Shown piece after piece: positions 50,118 to 61,900 of a DNA stretch of 64,000 nucleotides. Position 1 is the first letter of the stretch, and each line of letters starts with the position of its first letter. The translations under genes and the position numbers were made by a program. Under the pieces are notes generated by a model that saw only the letters and a program-made list of their open reading frames with translations, searched no databases and was not told the origin of the DNA. This stretch comes from Pseudoscleropodium purum (Eukaryota; Streptophyta; Bryopsida; Hypnales; Brachytheciaceae): the NCBI GenBank assembly GCA_963969395.1, contig OZ017795.1, positions 13,330,001-13,394,000 on the forward strand, read 5' to 3'.

Positions 50118-52514
50118 ACAAACAAGTTAATGTTGGAAATAATGTTCACCTTGAACCAAGTTGAGTAGCTAATAGAATGTTGAATGTCAACTTTGTTATG
50201 TATCACACTTTAATAGTGGTAATCTTAACTTGAAAGGTTGCTGGTTGCTGTAAATGTAAGTTTCATTGGTGAAATGAAGTGTTTTCAATTTAAAGTGCCT
50301 CTTGAATTGGATATATATATATACATACATATACATTCAAATTCAAAATTTGGTGACTAGGTTTTGTAACTTGCATTTAACTTAGTTTGATTTTTTCTAT
50401 ACCGTCAATCAATAAGGTGATTTAAGAAGAATTATTATGGTGGATTTTAGTCCCTTAAGTTGTACATATAATGTACCAAATGCAATGTCATGGTCATAAT
50501 ATGATTGCATACTATGCTACAAACTTAAAATATTGTATGGATCGTCATAACTTGAGGATGTAGCAAACTAGCAATATGTACACCCAAAGTAAAGAATCAG
50601 TCCTTTTGAAAGTCAAGGAAATTAGGCCAACTCATGAAAACTCCTTTAATCCTTTATAAGTTTAGTCCTACTAGCCACAAGTTCGTGGAATTCTAGCCAT
50701 CATGTACGAAGTACAAATTCCACTTATTCCCATAAAGCCTCAATGACTATAGTAAAACATTAAAGTTTTTGTGCTGATTATATCAAGTTCTCATAAAGGA
50801 TTTGAAAAATGAAGTACCAATGAGTCAACCACACATCCCTAAGCATGCAGATGTCAAGTTTTGTGCAGGACTTGGAAACTTGCTTTCTAGGTTGTGCTTT
50901 TTGATTTGCATCAATGTGCCACACTGGGAGAGGTCATCACTCCGTATGTAAAGTATGGTGTGTGGTCAAGTGATAACCTTTGAAGTCAATAACACTGAAC
51001 TGTGATAACAAAGTTGACATTCAACATATATTGCTATGAAGCACGGTTCAAAGTGAACATTTTTTTCAACATTAACTTCTTTGTTAAAAATGTTGGATAT
51101 TTGTTGAAGTATGTTCCAAAATTTTCATGTTTGCTGGAAAATGTTACTACAGGCCTACAGCATGTTTCAAAACTTTCCATGGAGCAAAAAAAAGGCTGCT
51201 TAAAAAGTTGCAGAAAACTTTGCTTTCCAACCACATTTTAAGTTAGTGTGTTAACTACAGTAGTTAGTGGATATGTGCCCAATTCAAAGTGTTGGATAAA
51301 CATCCAGGACGGCATCACATCCAAGTGACAGGCTAAGTCTGACAAACGGCGTGGCCCTGCAATTCGGAAGCGATGCCTGCATCATGCCTTCCCTGGCTTG
51401 CTTTCAAAGTCTTGAAAGTTATCGACAGTGCCTTCAATTCTGTTCCAAAAGACCTGCATGATTTGAAATGAAGGTGACGGACTTGAAGGTGACGCCCCTC
51501 CCAGCCTGCTCAGTGGTACCAGTCTCTGCTTAACTTCGCCTAAATTACGCCAAACAGAACGTACTTTCAATCATTCGACGACGACAGGCCAGGACGCTCA
51601 TCTCCCATTGCACACTCAGCGCCGGGACTGGAAAGCACTCCCACGGACTGATTGTCCTCCTTCTCTCGCACCGACGTACAAAAGGGGACTATCGATCCAG
51701 AAGGTGCAATAGGACTCTCGTTTGGCCAGCTTACAGTGTATAAGCCTTGGAACAACACAAACCCATTCATACTCAAGTCCCTGCTTGCTCTGTGCTGCAT
51801 GTGCTCCTGTGCCAACTTGTGATCGAGGACGTACTCGATCAAGCCTGACTAGCTAGCTGCTAGTGAGTGTCATGCTACGATCTGAGACTTCAACTTGAGC
51901 TCTCAAGGCAAGGCTGGAGGGAGTTCCAGATGCCGCTGTTCACAGGTACGCGCTGATCGATTTTTCTCTCTCTGTCATCATGTAGACTCTAGCTGCGAGG
52001 AAGAGGTCTCACTAGACTTTCCAACGAACGGAACGGCCGGAGTGTTGTTTTGTAATTTTTGCAGGGAACTTTACCCGTTTGGTTTGGTAGGAAAGAATCT
52101 CTTTTGCTGGGAGTGGTGCATGTCATTGGGGTGGTGGTTTGGTGAAGACCAGGTTGTGAGTTATCGAGTTAGTAAGTTCTGTCAAATGTTCAGTGTTGGT
52201 GTCAGTACGTGTGACTGTGCGTCGCCCTAGCCCCTAGGACTGTTTCAGTAGCTTTGTTAGGTTTCTTGAAATTACAGTTCGTCGACAGTCAGAACAGATC
52301 ACGAGCTTTCTGAGCTTCATATATGTTACCTAAAAATAGATGTGGATTGTGGGTTGCGGACAAGGGTGTGTTGTGTCAACAGAGACACAGCGCAGAGTGA
52401 GTTCTTTCATCACTGTTGTTGTACAGTTGTACTTATGTCTCCCTGTTTCAAGAGATTCATGTTTCAGGAGATTCGATTTTGCAGTACGTCAACAGAAATA
52501 CAGGATACTGCACT

Positions 52515-52698
52515 TAACAGATATTTCGTTAAATTGGCGGCATTCCTTCATCATTTGTCCATGAATTTTCTAAGACTGGTATAGATTTCAGACCCTCAAA
52601 TCCTGAAATCTAGGTCAGGTATACAGTTTAGAACGCACGTCCTGAACCGAGAAGTGCCAAGTTTGTGGAATACCGCCATTTTAATGAAATATCCGTTA
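52515..52698. mobile_element. MITE, 'cgttaa-tggcg' TIR family copy 2, inserted in the right arm
   Basis: Ends: atttcgttaaattggcggca (52523-52542) and taccgccattttaatgaaat (52671-52690), extended outward by taacrgat on each side, so TIRs are about 32 bp with few mismatches. The left arm of the big inverted repeat, near 48827, lacks it: there the flanks (gcagtatgtcgac, then ttgcagagcttcat) are almost adjacent. Confidence 0.75.
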
Positions 52699-53898
52699 CT
52701 TGCAGAGCTTCATTTACTTTCACAAGTTTAGAAATGCTGAGAGTACCATTCCGTCTGGCATTCATCCCCTTGGGTCGCGACATCATATTTGAGTCCTTTC
52801 TGCCGAGTGTGGTGTAGGCAACTCAAGCTTCGGTTCATCATGGGTGAGTTCTTTCATCACTACTGACGTATGACTAGCCCCCTGTTTGGGGGCTTAAATA
52901 GTCGATTGTTTTTCATATTAATATCTTAGATTAGATTGCATGCAGTCTTGCACTTCGTTTGTTTTTATCAACAATTTCCGAGAGCTTCACTTATGTTATT
53001 TCGAAATGCTTGACGTGACGTGTGTTTTGGTTCAGTCTTGCAGCTGCGATGGAGTTAGAAACTAAGCCAGCTGCTTAATTTATGTCAGCTAGTTACTTTT
53101 GATCACGATGACATCACCGACCTTAGCCAAGAGCAATAGTGTTCGAAAACATGGAGACCAAGATCTCAAATATGATTTCACGACTCAAGATGAGAAACGC
53201 CAGTTCCTTCCACAAGGTAATGACAAACGCGATGGCCACCGAGATAGTGCACGGATCCGCCTTCGCCTACACTCTGGTATGTTTGCAAGCACCTAAGTGA
53301 GCATTTATTTTTATTTTCACTCACTTGTCTGAGATTGCTTAATGTTTTCAATTTTGTGATGCTTGTATGCTCCAGCTCCACTTGATTCTACCTTAGTGAC
53401 CAAAGGTGTTAACAAATGCTGCATTGTTGGACAGGTATTTTCACCTTAGAATGTCCCATACGAATTGTTTTCGTTAGACGTTAAAAATTTATTAGTTTAT
53501 ATTGTTAATCTTGCAATGCTTTACTAACTGAGTGTACAATGCTCTTGCAATGTTCCTACGTTCACTGAAAGTAACAACTGGGATACATACTCCAAGATAG
53601 GCCAGAGCCCAGAGTTATGCATTTCCTTACTGAGAGACTCGAACTTGTAGGCTCTAGTACGTGGATCCAAGTGCCAAATGGTAATAAAATCTCAGATTGA
53701 AGACTTCAAAAACTGTCTTTGCAATATAGTGGTTATAGACATTCATTCAGTTCTTACTAGATAGATCAACAAGCTGTACTACTCAAGGTCTATTTTAACA
53801 AAGGCTTACATTGGGCTTTTGAGAATTCAGACATGCTCCATTTGACTTCATATTTTGTTCAAGATTCTTGTATGAAATCTTGAAGAATAACTTTATAG

Positions 53899-54182
53899 GG
53901 AATTTCGTTAAAATGGTGGTATTTTGGTAAAATGGCTGGAAACTATTTTGGCAGAAGGCTAAAAATCTCAAGCAAAAATGGGATTGTTTTTGGAAAAAAA
54001 AGGTGGCGGAGTTGTGAATTCTATTGGATTCGTGAGCAATTTGGCACGCCTACGCCTTCCATGTACACATACAGTAATGTTTCATGGCCCCATGCGATAG
54101 AAAGCATTGTACAAATGGCATTCAAAAGAAGCCAAAATCGTACACATGGCATCTGGAATACTACCACTTTAACAAAATTGGC
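53899..54182. mobile_element. MITE, 'cgttaa-tggcg' TIR family copy 3
   Basis: Left end gaatttcgttaaaatggtgg (53900-53919) is matched in inverse by ggaatactaccactttaaca (54155-54174) plus aaattgg. The interior (~285 bp) differs from copies 1 and 2, so the copies share ends but not bodies. No transposase frame. Confidence 0.65.
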
Positions 54183-54638
54183 CATCTTTTACCATTATCA
54201 CACTCAATGTCTAAAGCTTTGTTGCATGTAATTTAAAGGTTTTGAAGAATATTTAGAAAAAGTTGGCATTTTTTGTTGCTTTAACCAAAATTGAAGACTA
54301 AAACATTTATTAAATTTCAAACATATAAAACTTTAATAGTAGAGCAATATGGCAAAGTGTTGATATTTTTTTAGTCCATTTGATCTAACGCAAGATAATA
54401 ATGTTTTAACTAGGAAAAAGAATATGTTTTGTTTAATAGGGTCAATACATTTGAATACAATTAATAAAAGTGAAATATATGCTCTACCCACAATTAAACC
54501 TCAATCTATACTATAGGATATTACATCTTTGATCTTTCTAGATACACAAACAAATTTTAGGCTACAATAAAATAAAAAATATGGGGATAATTGCATATAT
54601 GCTATGGTACACAAAATCCCATGATTTTAAACTCAAGG

Positions 54639-54952
54639 CATGGTTGTCATAGTAGACGGACGTCCGGTTCGCCCGTCCGTCCAATTTGCCCGTCTGTTAT
54701 AGGTCCTACCTGTCCAATATAGTCAACACGTAGTTGACTTTCTGATAACGGAAAAATAGGCCACGTGGATGCCATGTGGATTAAGAAACATGTTGGGTGC
54801 GGACGAGATTGTCAGGGCGCAGACGAGATCGTCAAGGCGTGGACGAGGTGACGTGTCATTCCGCAAAATTGCACAAGTTACAAAATTAAAGCCATCCGGA
54901 CCGTCCGTCCGTCCCGTCTGATGACCCTAACTCGCCCATTATGACAACCATG
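54639..54952. mobile_element. hAT-like MITE with 8-bp target duplication
   Basis: Ends are CATGGTTGTCATA (54639-54651) and TATGACAACCATG (54940-54952), perfect 13-bp TIRs, with further subterminal complementarity (gacggacg / cgtccgtc). The 314-bp element is flanked by ACTCAAGG at 54631-54638 and again at 54953-54960. An 8-bp target duplication with CA...TG ends fits the hAT superfamily. It is GC-richer than its surroundings and has no coding capacity. The perfect duplication suggests a fairly recent insertion. Confidence 0.85.
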
Positions 54953-54960
54953 ACTCAAGG

Positions 54961-57705
54961 TGTATAAAAATACTCTATTTGCATGAGTTTTGCATATAAT
55001 TTTTAAATTTACACTAAAAAAGTGCAATAATATATCCATCTCTTTCTTTCACAAATAATGAACCACTTTCATTAAAAGAATGCAAGACAAATCCACCCTT
55101 ACAATTTTATGTACATTAAAATGTACACATGTCATTCGGTATTATAAATAATTATGTAAATTATGTCACATTTAACTACTTTTGGACTATTCATTGAAGA
55201 TCATGGGGTCTCCCTATTGTAGAATCAAGAGATTCTACAATGTTTTGTATAGATTTCCCAATGTTTTGCATTATCTCCTAATGATAAATTTTTTTTCATG
55301 ATGATCATTATTAATTTGGACTTTCAAAAGTCCAAAAGTAAATAAATGTGGCATAATTATGTGGTATTACCATTTCATTGATAAATTGACCTTGAAGTAG
55401 GGATTTCAATATCTTGGAAAGTACAAAGAATTTAACCCTTGAAGAACCAACAGTGTATATTAAGCAAAAATTGACAAAAATTGTCATTTACTAGTGATTT
55501 TCTTTTTCCAAGCGAACTACTTATAATTAAGAAAAAAACTCATCCATTTTAAAATTTTTATTAGTAGATTGCTACAAGAATGTCTCATTGGAAAAAAATT
55601 GGGAAAACTTCAGATTGATAGATAATAAGATTATAATATAATTTAAAGCCAAAAGTCAAAAGATTTTATTTGGCCTTAGTAAATAAGGTCAATATTCTTT
55701 GACTCTTCTTAGAGTGAGATTTTTTTGCTAAACAAAGATCAACTTCAAATTCTCCCAATTATTGATTGATTTCCCTAAATTTGCTTCATGAAAACAAATT
55801 CCAAATCAATTTTTGAATATTTTGCATATTAATTTTTACTCATACTTTTGTTGTGTAAGATTATAAATATATTGCTTACCTATCTCAATTTTATCCAATT
55901 GATTATAATAGAAGGTTTTATTTTGAAGATTCAAGTAATAAATTCTACTGATGAATGAAGAAATATTTTGATAAATCATTACAATTGGATATTTCCATGC
56001 AATAGGTGCTTCAAAAATGTAGTCAAAATTGATAATTATATAGTTTGCAACTTCAACACTTCCTTGTCAATTATAGAATTTATGAAATGTTTATACCTTT
56101 TGGATTCTTTATTTAGATTTTGATGTTATATATTTCCAAACCTTATTAATTCTTGGAATTAGAAAATCTACCAAATCATGGAGTCCTTTCATAGTATATT
56201 ACAATTGCTAAAACGTATAAAGGCAATAAAAAAACCATATTTTATTTCATAATTTAGTGCTAAAAACTCACTCATTTATAGTTGAAGGAAAATTAAACAT
56301 TTTTTCATATCAAAATTTTCTAATTTTTTTCTAATTTTTTTACATAATGAAAACACAAAATAATTTCAAACAACTTTTTGGCACTTTGATTCTATATTTA
56401 GATTTTTTGAAAATTTGAATGTAAAAATAATTTAATAATATAAAGGCTAGTTTAGAAAAATCTACCTTGTACACAATTTCCTATTTATTTATGATTTGAT
56501 TGACTTTCAACTTCTAGTTAGAAGTTAATTGTTTGAAACAATTTTGAAATATAGCAATAAATTCCTAAATCTTTTTCAATGAGACTTTTTTTCAATTATT
56601 TGAGGAAAGTTATAACTTAGATATTTATTAGAGTTTCTATAAATCAATTTTTATGTTCTTAATTTTGTGAGAATTCAATACAAAATTTGTTTCAAAATAG
56701 TAATTTTAATATTAGATTCTCTATGAGCACAATGTGCTCGAAATATGCAATTCTAGTTCTAAGACCATTGGAATACCTTTGATGTAAAAATGCCTTACAC
56801 CCTTGAGATACTTTATTCATCAAGAATTGATGAATTTTAGATAACTTAGGATACATTGATACCAAGGATGAAAAAAGGAGTAAAAGTATGATTGATTTAA
56901 AGATAATGTTCCTCCTAAGAATGAGAGTTAATTCACAAGGGGGAAATATATTCTAGGATTGAACTAGGAAGAGATAACCCCCACCCTTTGGGTAGAGGAT
57001 GTATGTACCTATAATATTCTTTTTGGAGAAATATAACCGTTGTAATAATATAATCCCATAGGTGCAAATTATAACCTTCATTAATTTAAATATAACCTAT
57101 CTACCATGCCATGCCATGCACCACATTGGATTAGGGTGTATTACCTCATTACAAGTAATTCAATTGAGCTTGAAATCTTAAACTCTTTTGTTTAGTATTA
57201 CCTCCCTTGTAATAAATGTATCCTTCAGAGATTAAATAATCCATCTCAAATGGTTCCAAGTCCATACTAAAAATATTAAAGAAACAATGTCATAAGTTTA
57301 ATATGTTTAGTCCCGAATAATACAATTGTACTGTAGTAGACAATTGCTGAGATAAAAGGACCAATTTTTTCACTAGTCACACCAAAATCTCACCACGATT
57401 CACCTAGCTGAGCACCACTACAGAAGGCATTGTTCCCTTCACAGTGCAACCCCAAAGCATCAAGAGGCTAGGCTATAGCTTATTTCACATGATTTCACTA
57501 CATTGTATTGCAGAAGTAACTTCTTTCATGTTACAAACTAGGGCTCAGTTTTCAAACCAACTCAAACTTCTCCCTCACTATGTAGATGTAAGCTTGTGTT
57601 GTGTTGATGCAATTGACCTCCTCTCCTTCAGTCCAGGGCCAACAATGATACATCACCTTCAGCATAATTATTTTGAATCAAGAGAATTTCATCATATGAA
57701 TGCAG
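54961..57705. other. AT-rich intergenic DNA
   Basis: Very AT-rich with many A/T runs and no long frame; no gene, RNA gene or clear repeat was recognised. The last ~280 bp (from about 57420) may include the 3' UTR of the histidine-rich gene. Confidence 0.55.
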
Positions 57706-58290
57706 TCATGGGAAGTCATCCTCTGCATCCACCTCGAAGGACTCCGAAAGGGTCTCATCGTCCTGCAGCTGCACATGGCGCGGGAGTTGGTGGTGGTGAT
57801 GGTGATGAGGGCGATGCCCAGGATGCACATGTTGGTGGTGCCCGTAGGGAATATGTGGACGGTGGTGGTGGTGGTAGTGCCCGATGGGATGGTTGGGATG
57901 GTGTTGTTCAACCTGGTGCAGTCAGGGTGTGGGGAGAATCGACGGTTAGTGTATAGAAATCCGAAGAATAATGGAAAAAAAACGATAGGTTTCTGGATAA
58001 TACACTACTGGTGAAAATTTCAAATTAGAGGCAATAACCGAAGCACCTGCGTGAAAGAAAAGAACTGGTTGAAAATGGGAAAGAAGGATGATTACCGGTG
58101 GAGTTCAAAAACTCAAAGAGACCCTGAACTGGTGATGGTGCCCGGGGCGCGGGTGAGGGTAGTGGCGATGATACTCGGCTTCGTCCCGGATGTCCAGTTC
58201 CTCGTCTTCAGGCGCCTCTCGGAATGTTGTGCCTGCAACGTTGATGAGGCAGAGCAAGGCGACCACAGCACACAATCCCAGAAATCTCAT
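57706..58290 (-). CDS. Secreted histidine-rich small protein (putative metal binder)
   Basis: I do not recognise a named family. Two exons, 58290-58123 and 57912-57706, join in phase to give 124 residues. Residues 1-21 (MRFLGLCAVVALLCLINVAG, then T) form a typical signal peptide, so the product should enter the secretory path. Next is an acidic stretch (FREAPEDEELDIRDEAEY, 23-40), then about 60 residues dominated by His with Pro, Gly, Tyr and Arg (for example GHYHHHHRPHIPYGHHQHVH and six consecutive His), then an acidic C terminus (ESFEVDAEDDFP). I count 27 His in 124 residues and no Cys beyond the two in the signal peptide. Such composition suggests Zn, Cu or Ni binding, or pH sensing, outside the cell or in the vacuole; that is inference. 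The donor after 58123 (gggtctct) is weak, so the junction could differ by a few residues. Confidence 0.72.
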
Positions 58291-58999
58291 TTTCTTCTTG
58301 CAACCCCAAGTCAGGCACCCATCTCTTCCACTTCTTCAGAAAATGATTTTCCAACGCTGGCAACATGGATGAAGACAGAGCAGTAGGAGTCCTTGACGTT
58401 GCATATTAGATAAGGTCACAAATTGGTCAGCACGAAAACGCCACTTGCAGAAAGAGAAAATTTGAAATTAGGGTTCAGAGGGAGGCTAGAAAGACGAGTA
58501 CTGGGCACTAAAGGACACAACTGACAAGCCCACCAGGAGATGTGTCTGTCTGTGGAGCCACCGTAACCTCCGCAACCATTATACACTATTTAGCAAGGCC
58601 AAGTTATTAACTAGGTCCCTCAGGAAGGCACCAAAGGCACAAGCGTTGATAGCTTCTGACTGGGTTTGAGAACATAATAGGAAAATCATTTGCAGAAAAG
58701 AAAATAAGAGAAAAAACTAGTTCATGTCAACGACGAGCCTCTTGAAGCAATCCCCTAAGGAAGAAACGCGATCAAAATTCATCTGCCCAAAAGACGTTGA
58801 AAATAGAAGATTTTATACTGTTTGTACATAAAGTACAAAGAATCAAAGTGGGCTATACTGGAATATAATTTGTTAGAATGCAACGAAGACCTAAGCGTCC
58901 TTGCAGCTCTCTTCAAAACTGTTCTCAAAGCACATCTACAGACTCAACAGAGGTGTGAACCCACTTCTACCCCCTCTATTCTTGCTCACGACTCCGAAG
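58291..58999. other. Flank between the His-rich gene and alpha-COP
   Basis: Both neighbours are on the minus strand, so this holds the promoter and 5' UTR of the His-rich gene and the 3' UTR of alpha-COP. No additional gene and no convincing TATA box were seen. Confidence 0.45.
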
Positions 59000-61900
59000 T
59001 TATCGCATTTGAGATGTGGAGCAAAGCAGGCCTGAGGCATCAGCCCCAACCACAGCAAGATCACAAACCGGGCACAGCTTGTTTGCGGTTTCAGGAACGA
59101 AACGTGCTTTGCAGTATGGACATGAAATATCCCTGCTGCCGCGGTAAATTGGAGTGTAAGTAGCCCCACAGACGACAAAAGGATTTCGGGGATCGTAGTT
59201 CAGCTTCATCTCATCCCTTGGATTCTTCTCACATACTTGCAAGACCTGCATAAGAGAAAAGGTCATTAAAGTTAAAATAACAGATCACAGGAGCAAGTAC
59301 TCAAGTGTGGAAGTACTCTTCGCAGAAGTGGCGATCCAAGTACGTAGCAACTAAAAGCTAATAAGATTTCCTTGAGATGCGGATACCCCAAGAATTTTTC
59401 ACCCCCAACCAATGTGATGATAAAAATCTCCATTTGGACGAGGCTACGGAGTCTGACCTGGCGCGCCTGTCTGGCCACGGCTGGAGACAAGTTTAACTCC
59501 AGTAGTCTTCGTGCAATTGACGCAGCAGTGTTGTAGTTCTTGGCCTTGAAACATATCGACATAGCTGACTGCAGACTCAATTTTAAATGAGTGGGTTGCA
59601 ATTGGCAATGAGTGAAGTAAGCAGAGAGCTCAGATTGGCGCTGTAAATCATCTTTCAATGCTGGTTCTTTCCTCTTCAGTTCAATTCGAAGCGCCAAAGC
59701 ATACTCCTTGGCTATCCCAAGAAGCTCTTTCACCTCGTCCACTTCCTTGCGCGAGTCCACTACCACAACTGGAATTGTGTGCAAAATATCAAGGAACAAC
59801 CTGAATATGCACATCATTATTACAAGCCCTGTCAGTAAAACGGACAAATTGATGATCATACGATAAGTCTTCTGTGATAATTCAATTACAAAACACATAT
59901 GAATATCTGCAAAAAGTAGGACTCTAAAATTTTGACCTAACCAGAAATTTTGAGACTCTGAATCCATACCGAAGGGCATCTGTGAACTTGCCCCCTGTGG
60001 TAGTTGTGTATGCAACCTTGAGCTTCTCTTCAAGGGAAGAAAGCTTGGTCAAAATAGCAGGTGATCCTTTTGCGTTGACAGGAGAACCGTCAGTCCATCC
60101 TCGCTCCAGAAACTGAGGCAGAACTGGTACAGATACTAGAGTAGGCAGAAGAGACTGATTAGCAAGATGGAGGTCCAAGAAAACATTTTTCAAAGGTGCG
60201 AAGTTCGTAATCCCAAGTTGGCGATTTAGCAATCTCATTGCTGAATCAAAAGAGCCTGCAGCTGCGTGTTCTCCAGCAAGAGACGAATTTTGAATCCAGC
60301 TTTGGCTTTTCGGAACTCCCATAGTAGGAGTGACAAAGTAGGCAGCCTCGGGTGCAACCTCTGGCACATGCGCGTCAGCTGGTATTTCCAAATCCTCCAT
60401 TTCCCACCCACCCTCCTCCTCCTCACCTGGTCAACAAGCACGGAGATGAAGTATAAGCGTGGTGTGAAGCAGATCTAAAATACAAGGAATTCTTCATAAT
60501 TTTTGAAGTTCCCATAAACACACACGACAAACAGCAAATGTAAATAACATACCTCTGTCCTCTTCATTGACAACAATCACCCCATCTTCATTAAGACCCT
60601 CCTCTGGCTCAATAATATCTATTTCTGCTCCCCACGCTCCTGCAGCTCCATCCTCCTCCTCCATATCAGCTGGACCGGCAGTCTCACCAAAAGCACCCTC
60701 AAAGAAGCCCTTGCTGACCACCAACAATGGCCAGTTATTCTCTTGAAGAATGGGTCTTGGGGGCAATAACAAAACTGATTTGTCTTCCTCAGGAAGAGAA
60801 GGAACATTGTCACCAAGCTGCTGCTCTAACTCTTCAGCTACCTCGGTCAATCCATGGACCTTAGCTGTGGCATACGCCAAAGGCAAGTGATTGGATTCCT
60901 CCAAAATCCTCACTCTTTCTTGGACATCCCCAAGGTAGAGTGCATTGTGGAACCGGCCCATGACATCGTTGCGCATCTCTGCAATCTTCAGCATCTTCCC
61001 AAGCTTCTCCACGTTGCCCGTTATAAGATACAAGAAGGACAGTCTCTCAAAGTTCTTTGTCTTCTGGTACGCGTACTCCACAATCTCATGATTTCCCTAA
61101 AATTAAGTTGAAGTCCAATTAGTCCAACATCTCTTGGTCAGGCTTAAAGTCGTACACCACTGATTTTGCCATTTGCTAGGGTCATCAAATTTCAAATTCC
61201 ATTTTACTTTCATTTGATCCTAGTAAAAAGGTTCAATTTACATCACATAGAGGGGAAATAAAAACGGTGTAGACACTGCTGTCTCTCGCTCTCTCCTGTC
61301 CACTGAGAAACAATAGAGACAATATTACAGTGAATGGCCCATTATATTTCGGAAAAAAATGAGAAGCCGGTGAGCTTCTAGAGGCTCTGCACTGAAGTTT
61401 GGCAAATACAGGCAACAGGACACATAGCGACAGTGAGTTTTACCTGGCGTAGAGCCTCCACGCCAAGGCGGTGCCAGCAGTCCTTTTGGTCAATCTCTTT
61501 AGCTGACGCAACCGCTACTTCAGTGTTTCCACACTCGATAGCCAAGTTAAAGCGAGTCTGCTCATCCTTAACAAAGTGCAAAGCAACCTCCGGGAAACCT
61601 TTCTGCTGCAAATATGCAATAATGGACTGCCCGCAGAGCTGCAAGCTTTGGATCATTTGTAACACCTACACAACAAGAACCAATTCTTGATCACAGTTTG
61701 TACGTTGGCAATAAGCTAGTGGAAGCATTTCAAGCTAGTGGAGGTAATTCAAGCCAGTGCAGATACTTTAAGAAGAGAAAAATTCGTATTTTAACGAGCC
61801 TCACCATAAGCAGAGTGCTCTGCTCTTCCTAAGCCATACAGAATGGGAATAATCCATGTGTTTAGAAGAACAACTCCACTGCACTTGTCACGAGCCCTAC

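Larger units (their letters stand above)
47781..53647. repeat. Large imperfect inverted repeat, ~2.5-kb arms
   Basis: Left arm about 47781-50240 and right arm about 50975-53647 are reverse complements with many substitutions and indels; the spacer is about 735 bp. Matching anchors run from outside to inside. Outer: caagttcgaatctctcag (47781) with ctgagagactcgaacttg (53630-53647), and gtaggaacattgcaagagca (47870) with its inverse near 53541-53560. Middle: gaacgccag / ctggcattcatcccc (48761 / 52757) and agctctcaaggcaaggc-type sequence (49417-49433 / 51898-51914). Inner: aagtacgttctgt (49741 / 51558), ggatgtttatccaac (50106 / 51283) and gttgaatgtcaactttgtta (50179-50198 / 51004-51023). Splice-like GT and AG sites are conserved in both arms, suggesting a duplicated gene or transcribed unit in head-to-head orientation rather than a simple transposon. 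Confidence 0.8.

Noticed and set aside
49737..51570. Paired open frames starting MKVRSVWRNLG in both arms of the inverted repeat, as a conserved protein
   Set aside because: They read in from the arms in mirrored orientation simply because the arms are reverse complements; the frames diverge after about 20 codons with indels that are not multiples of three.
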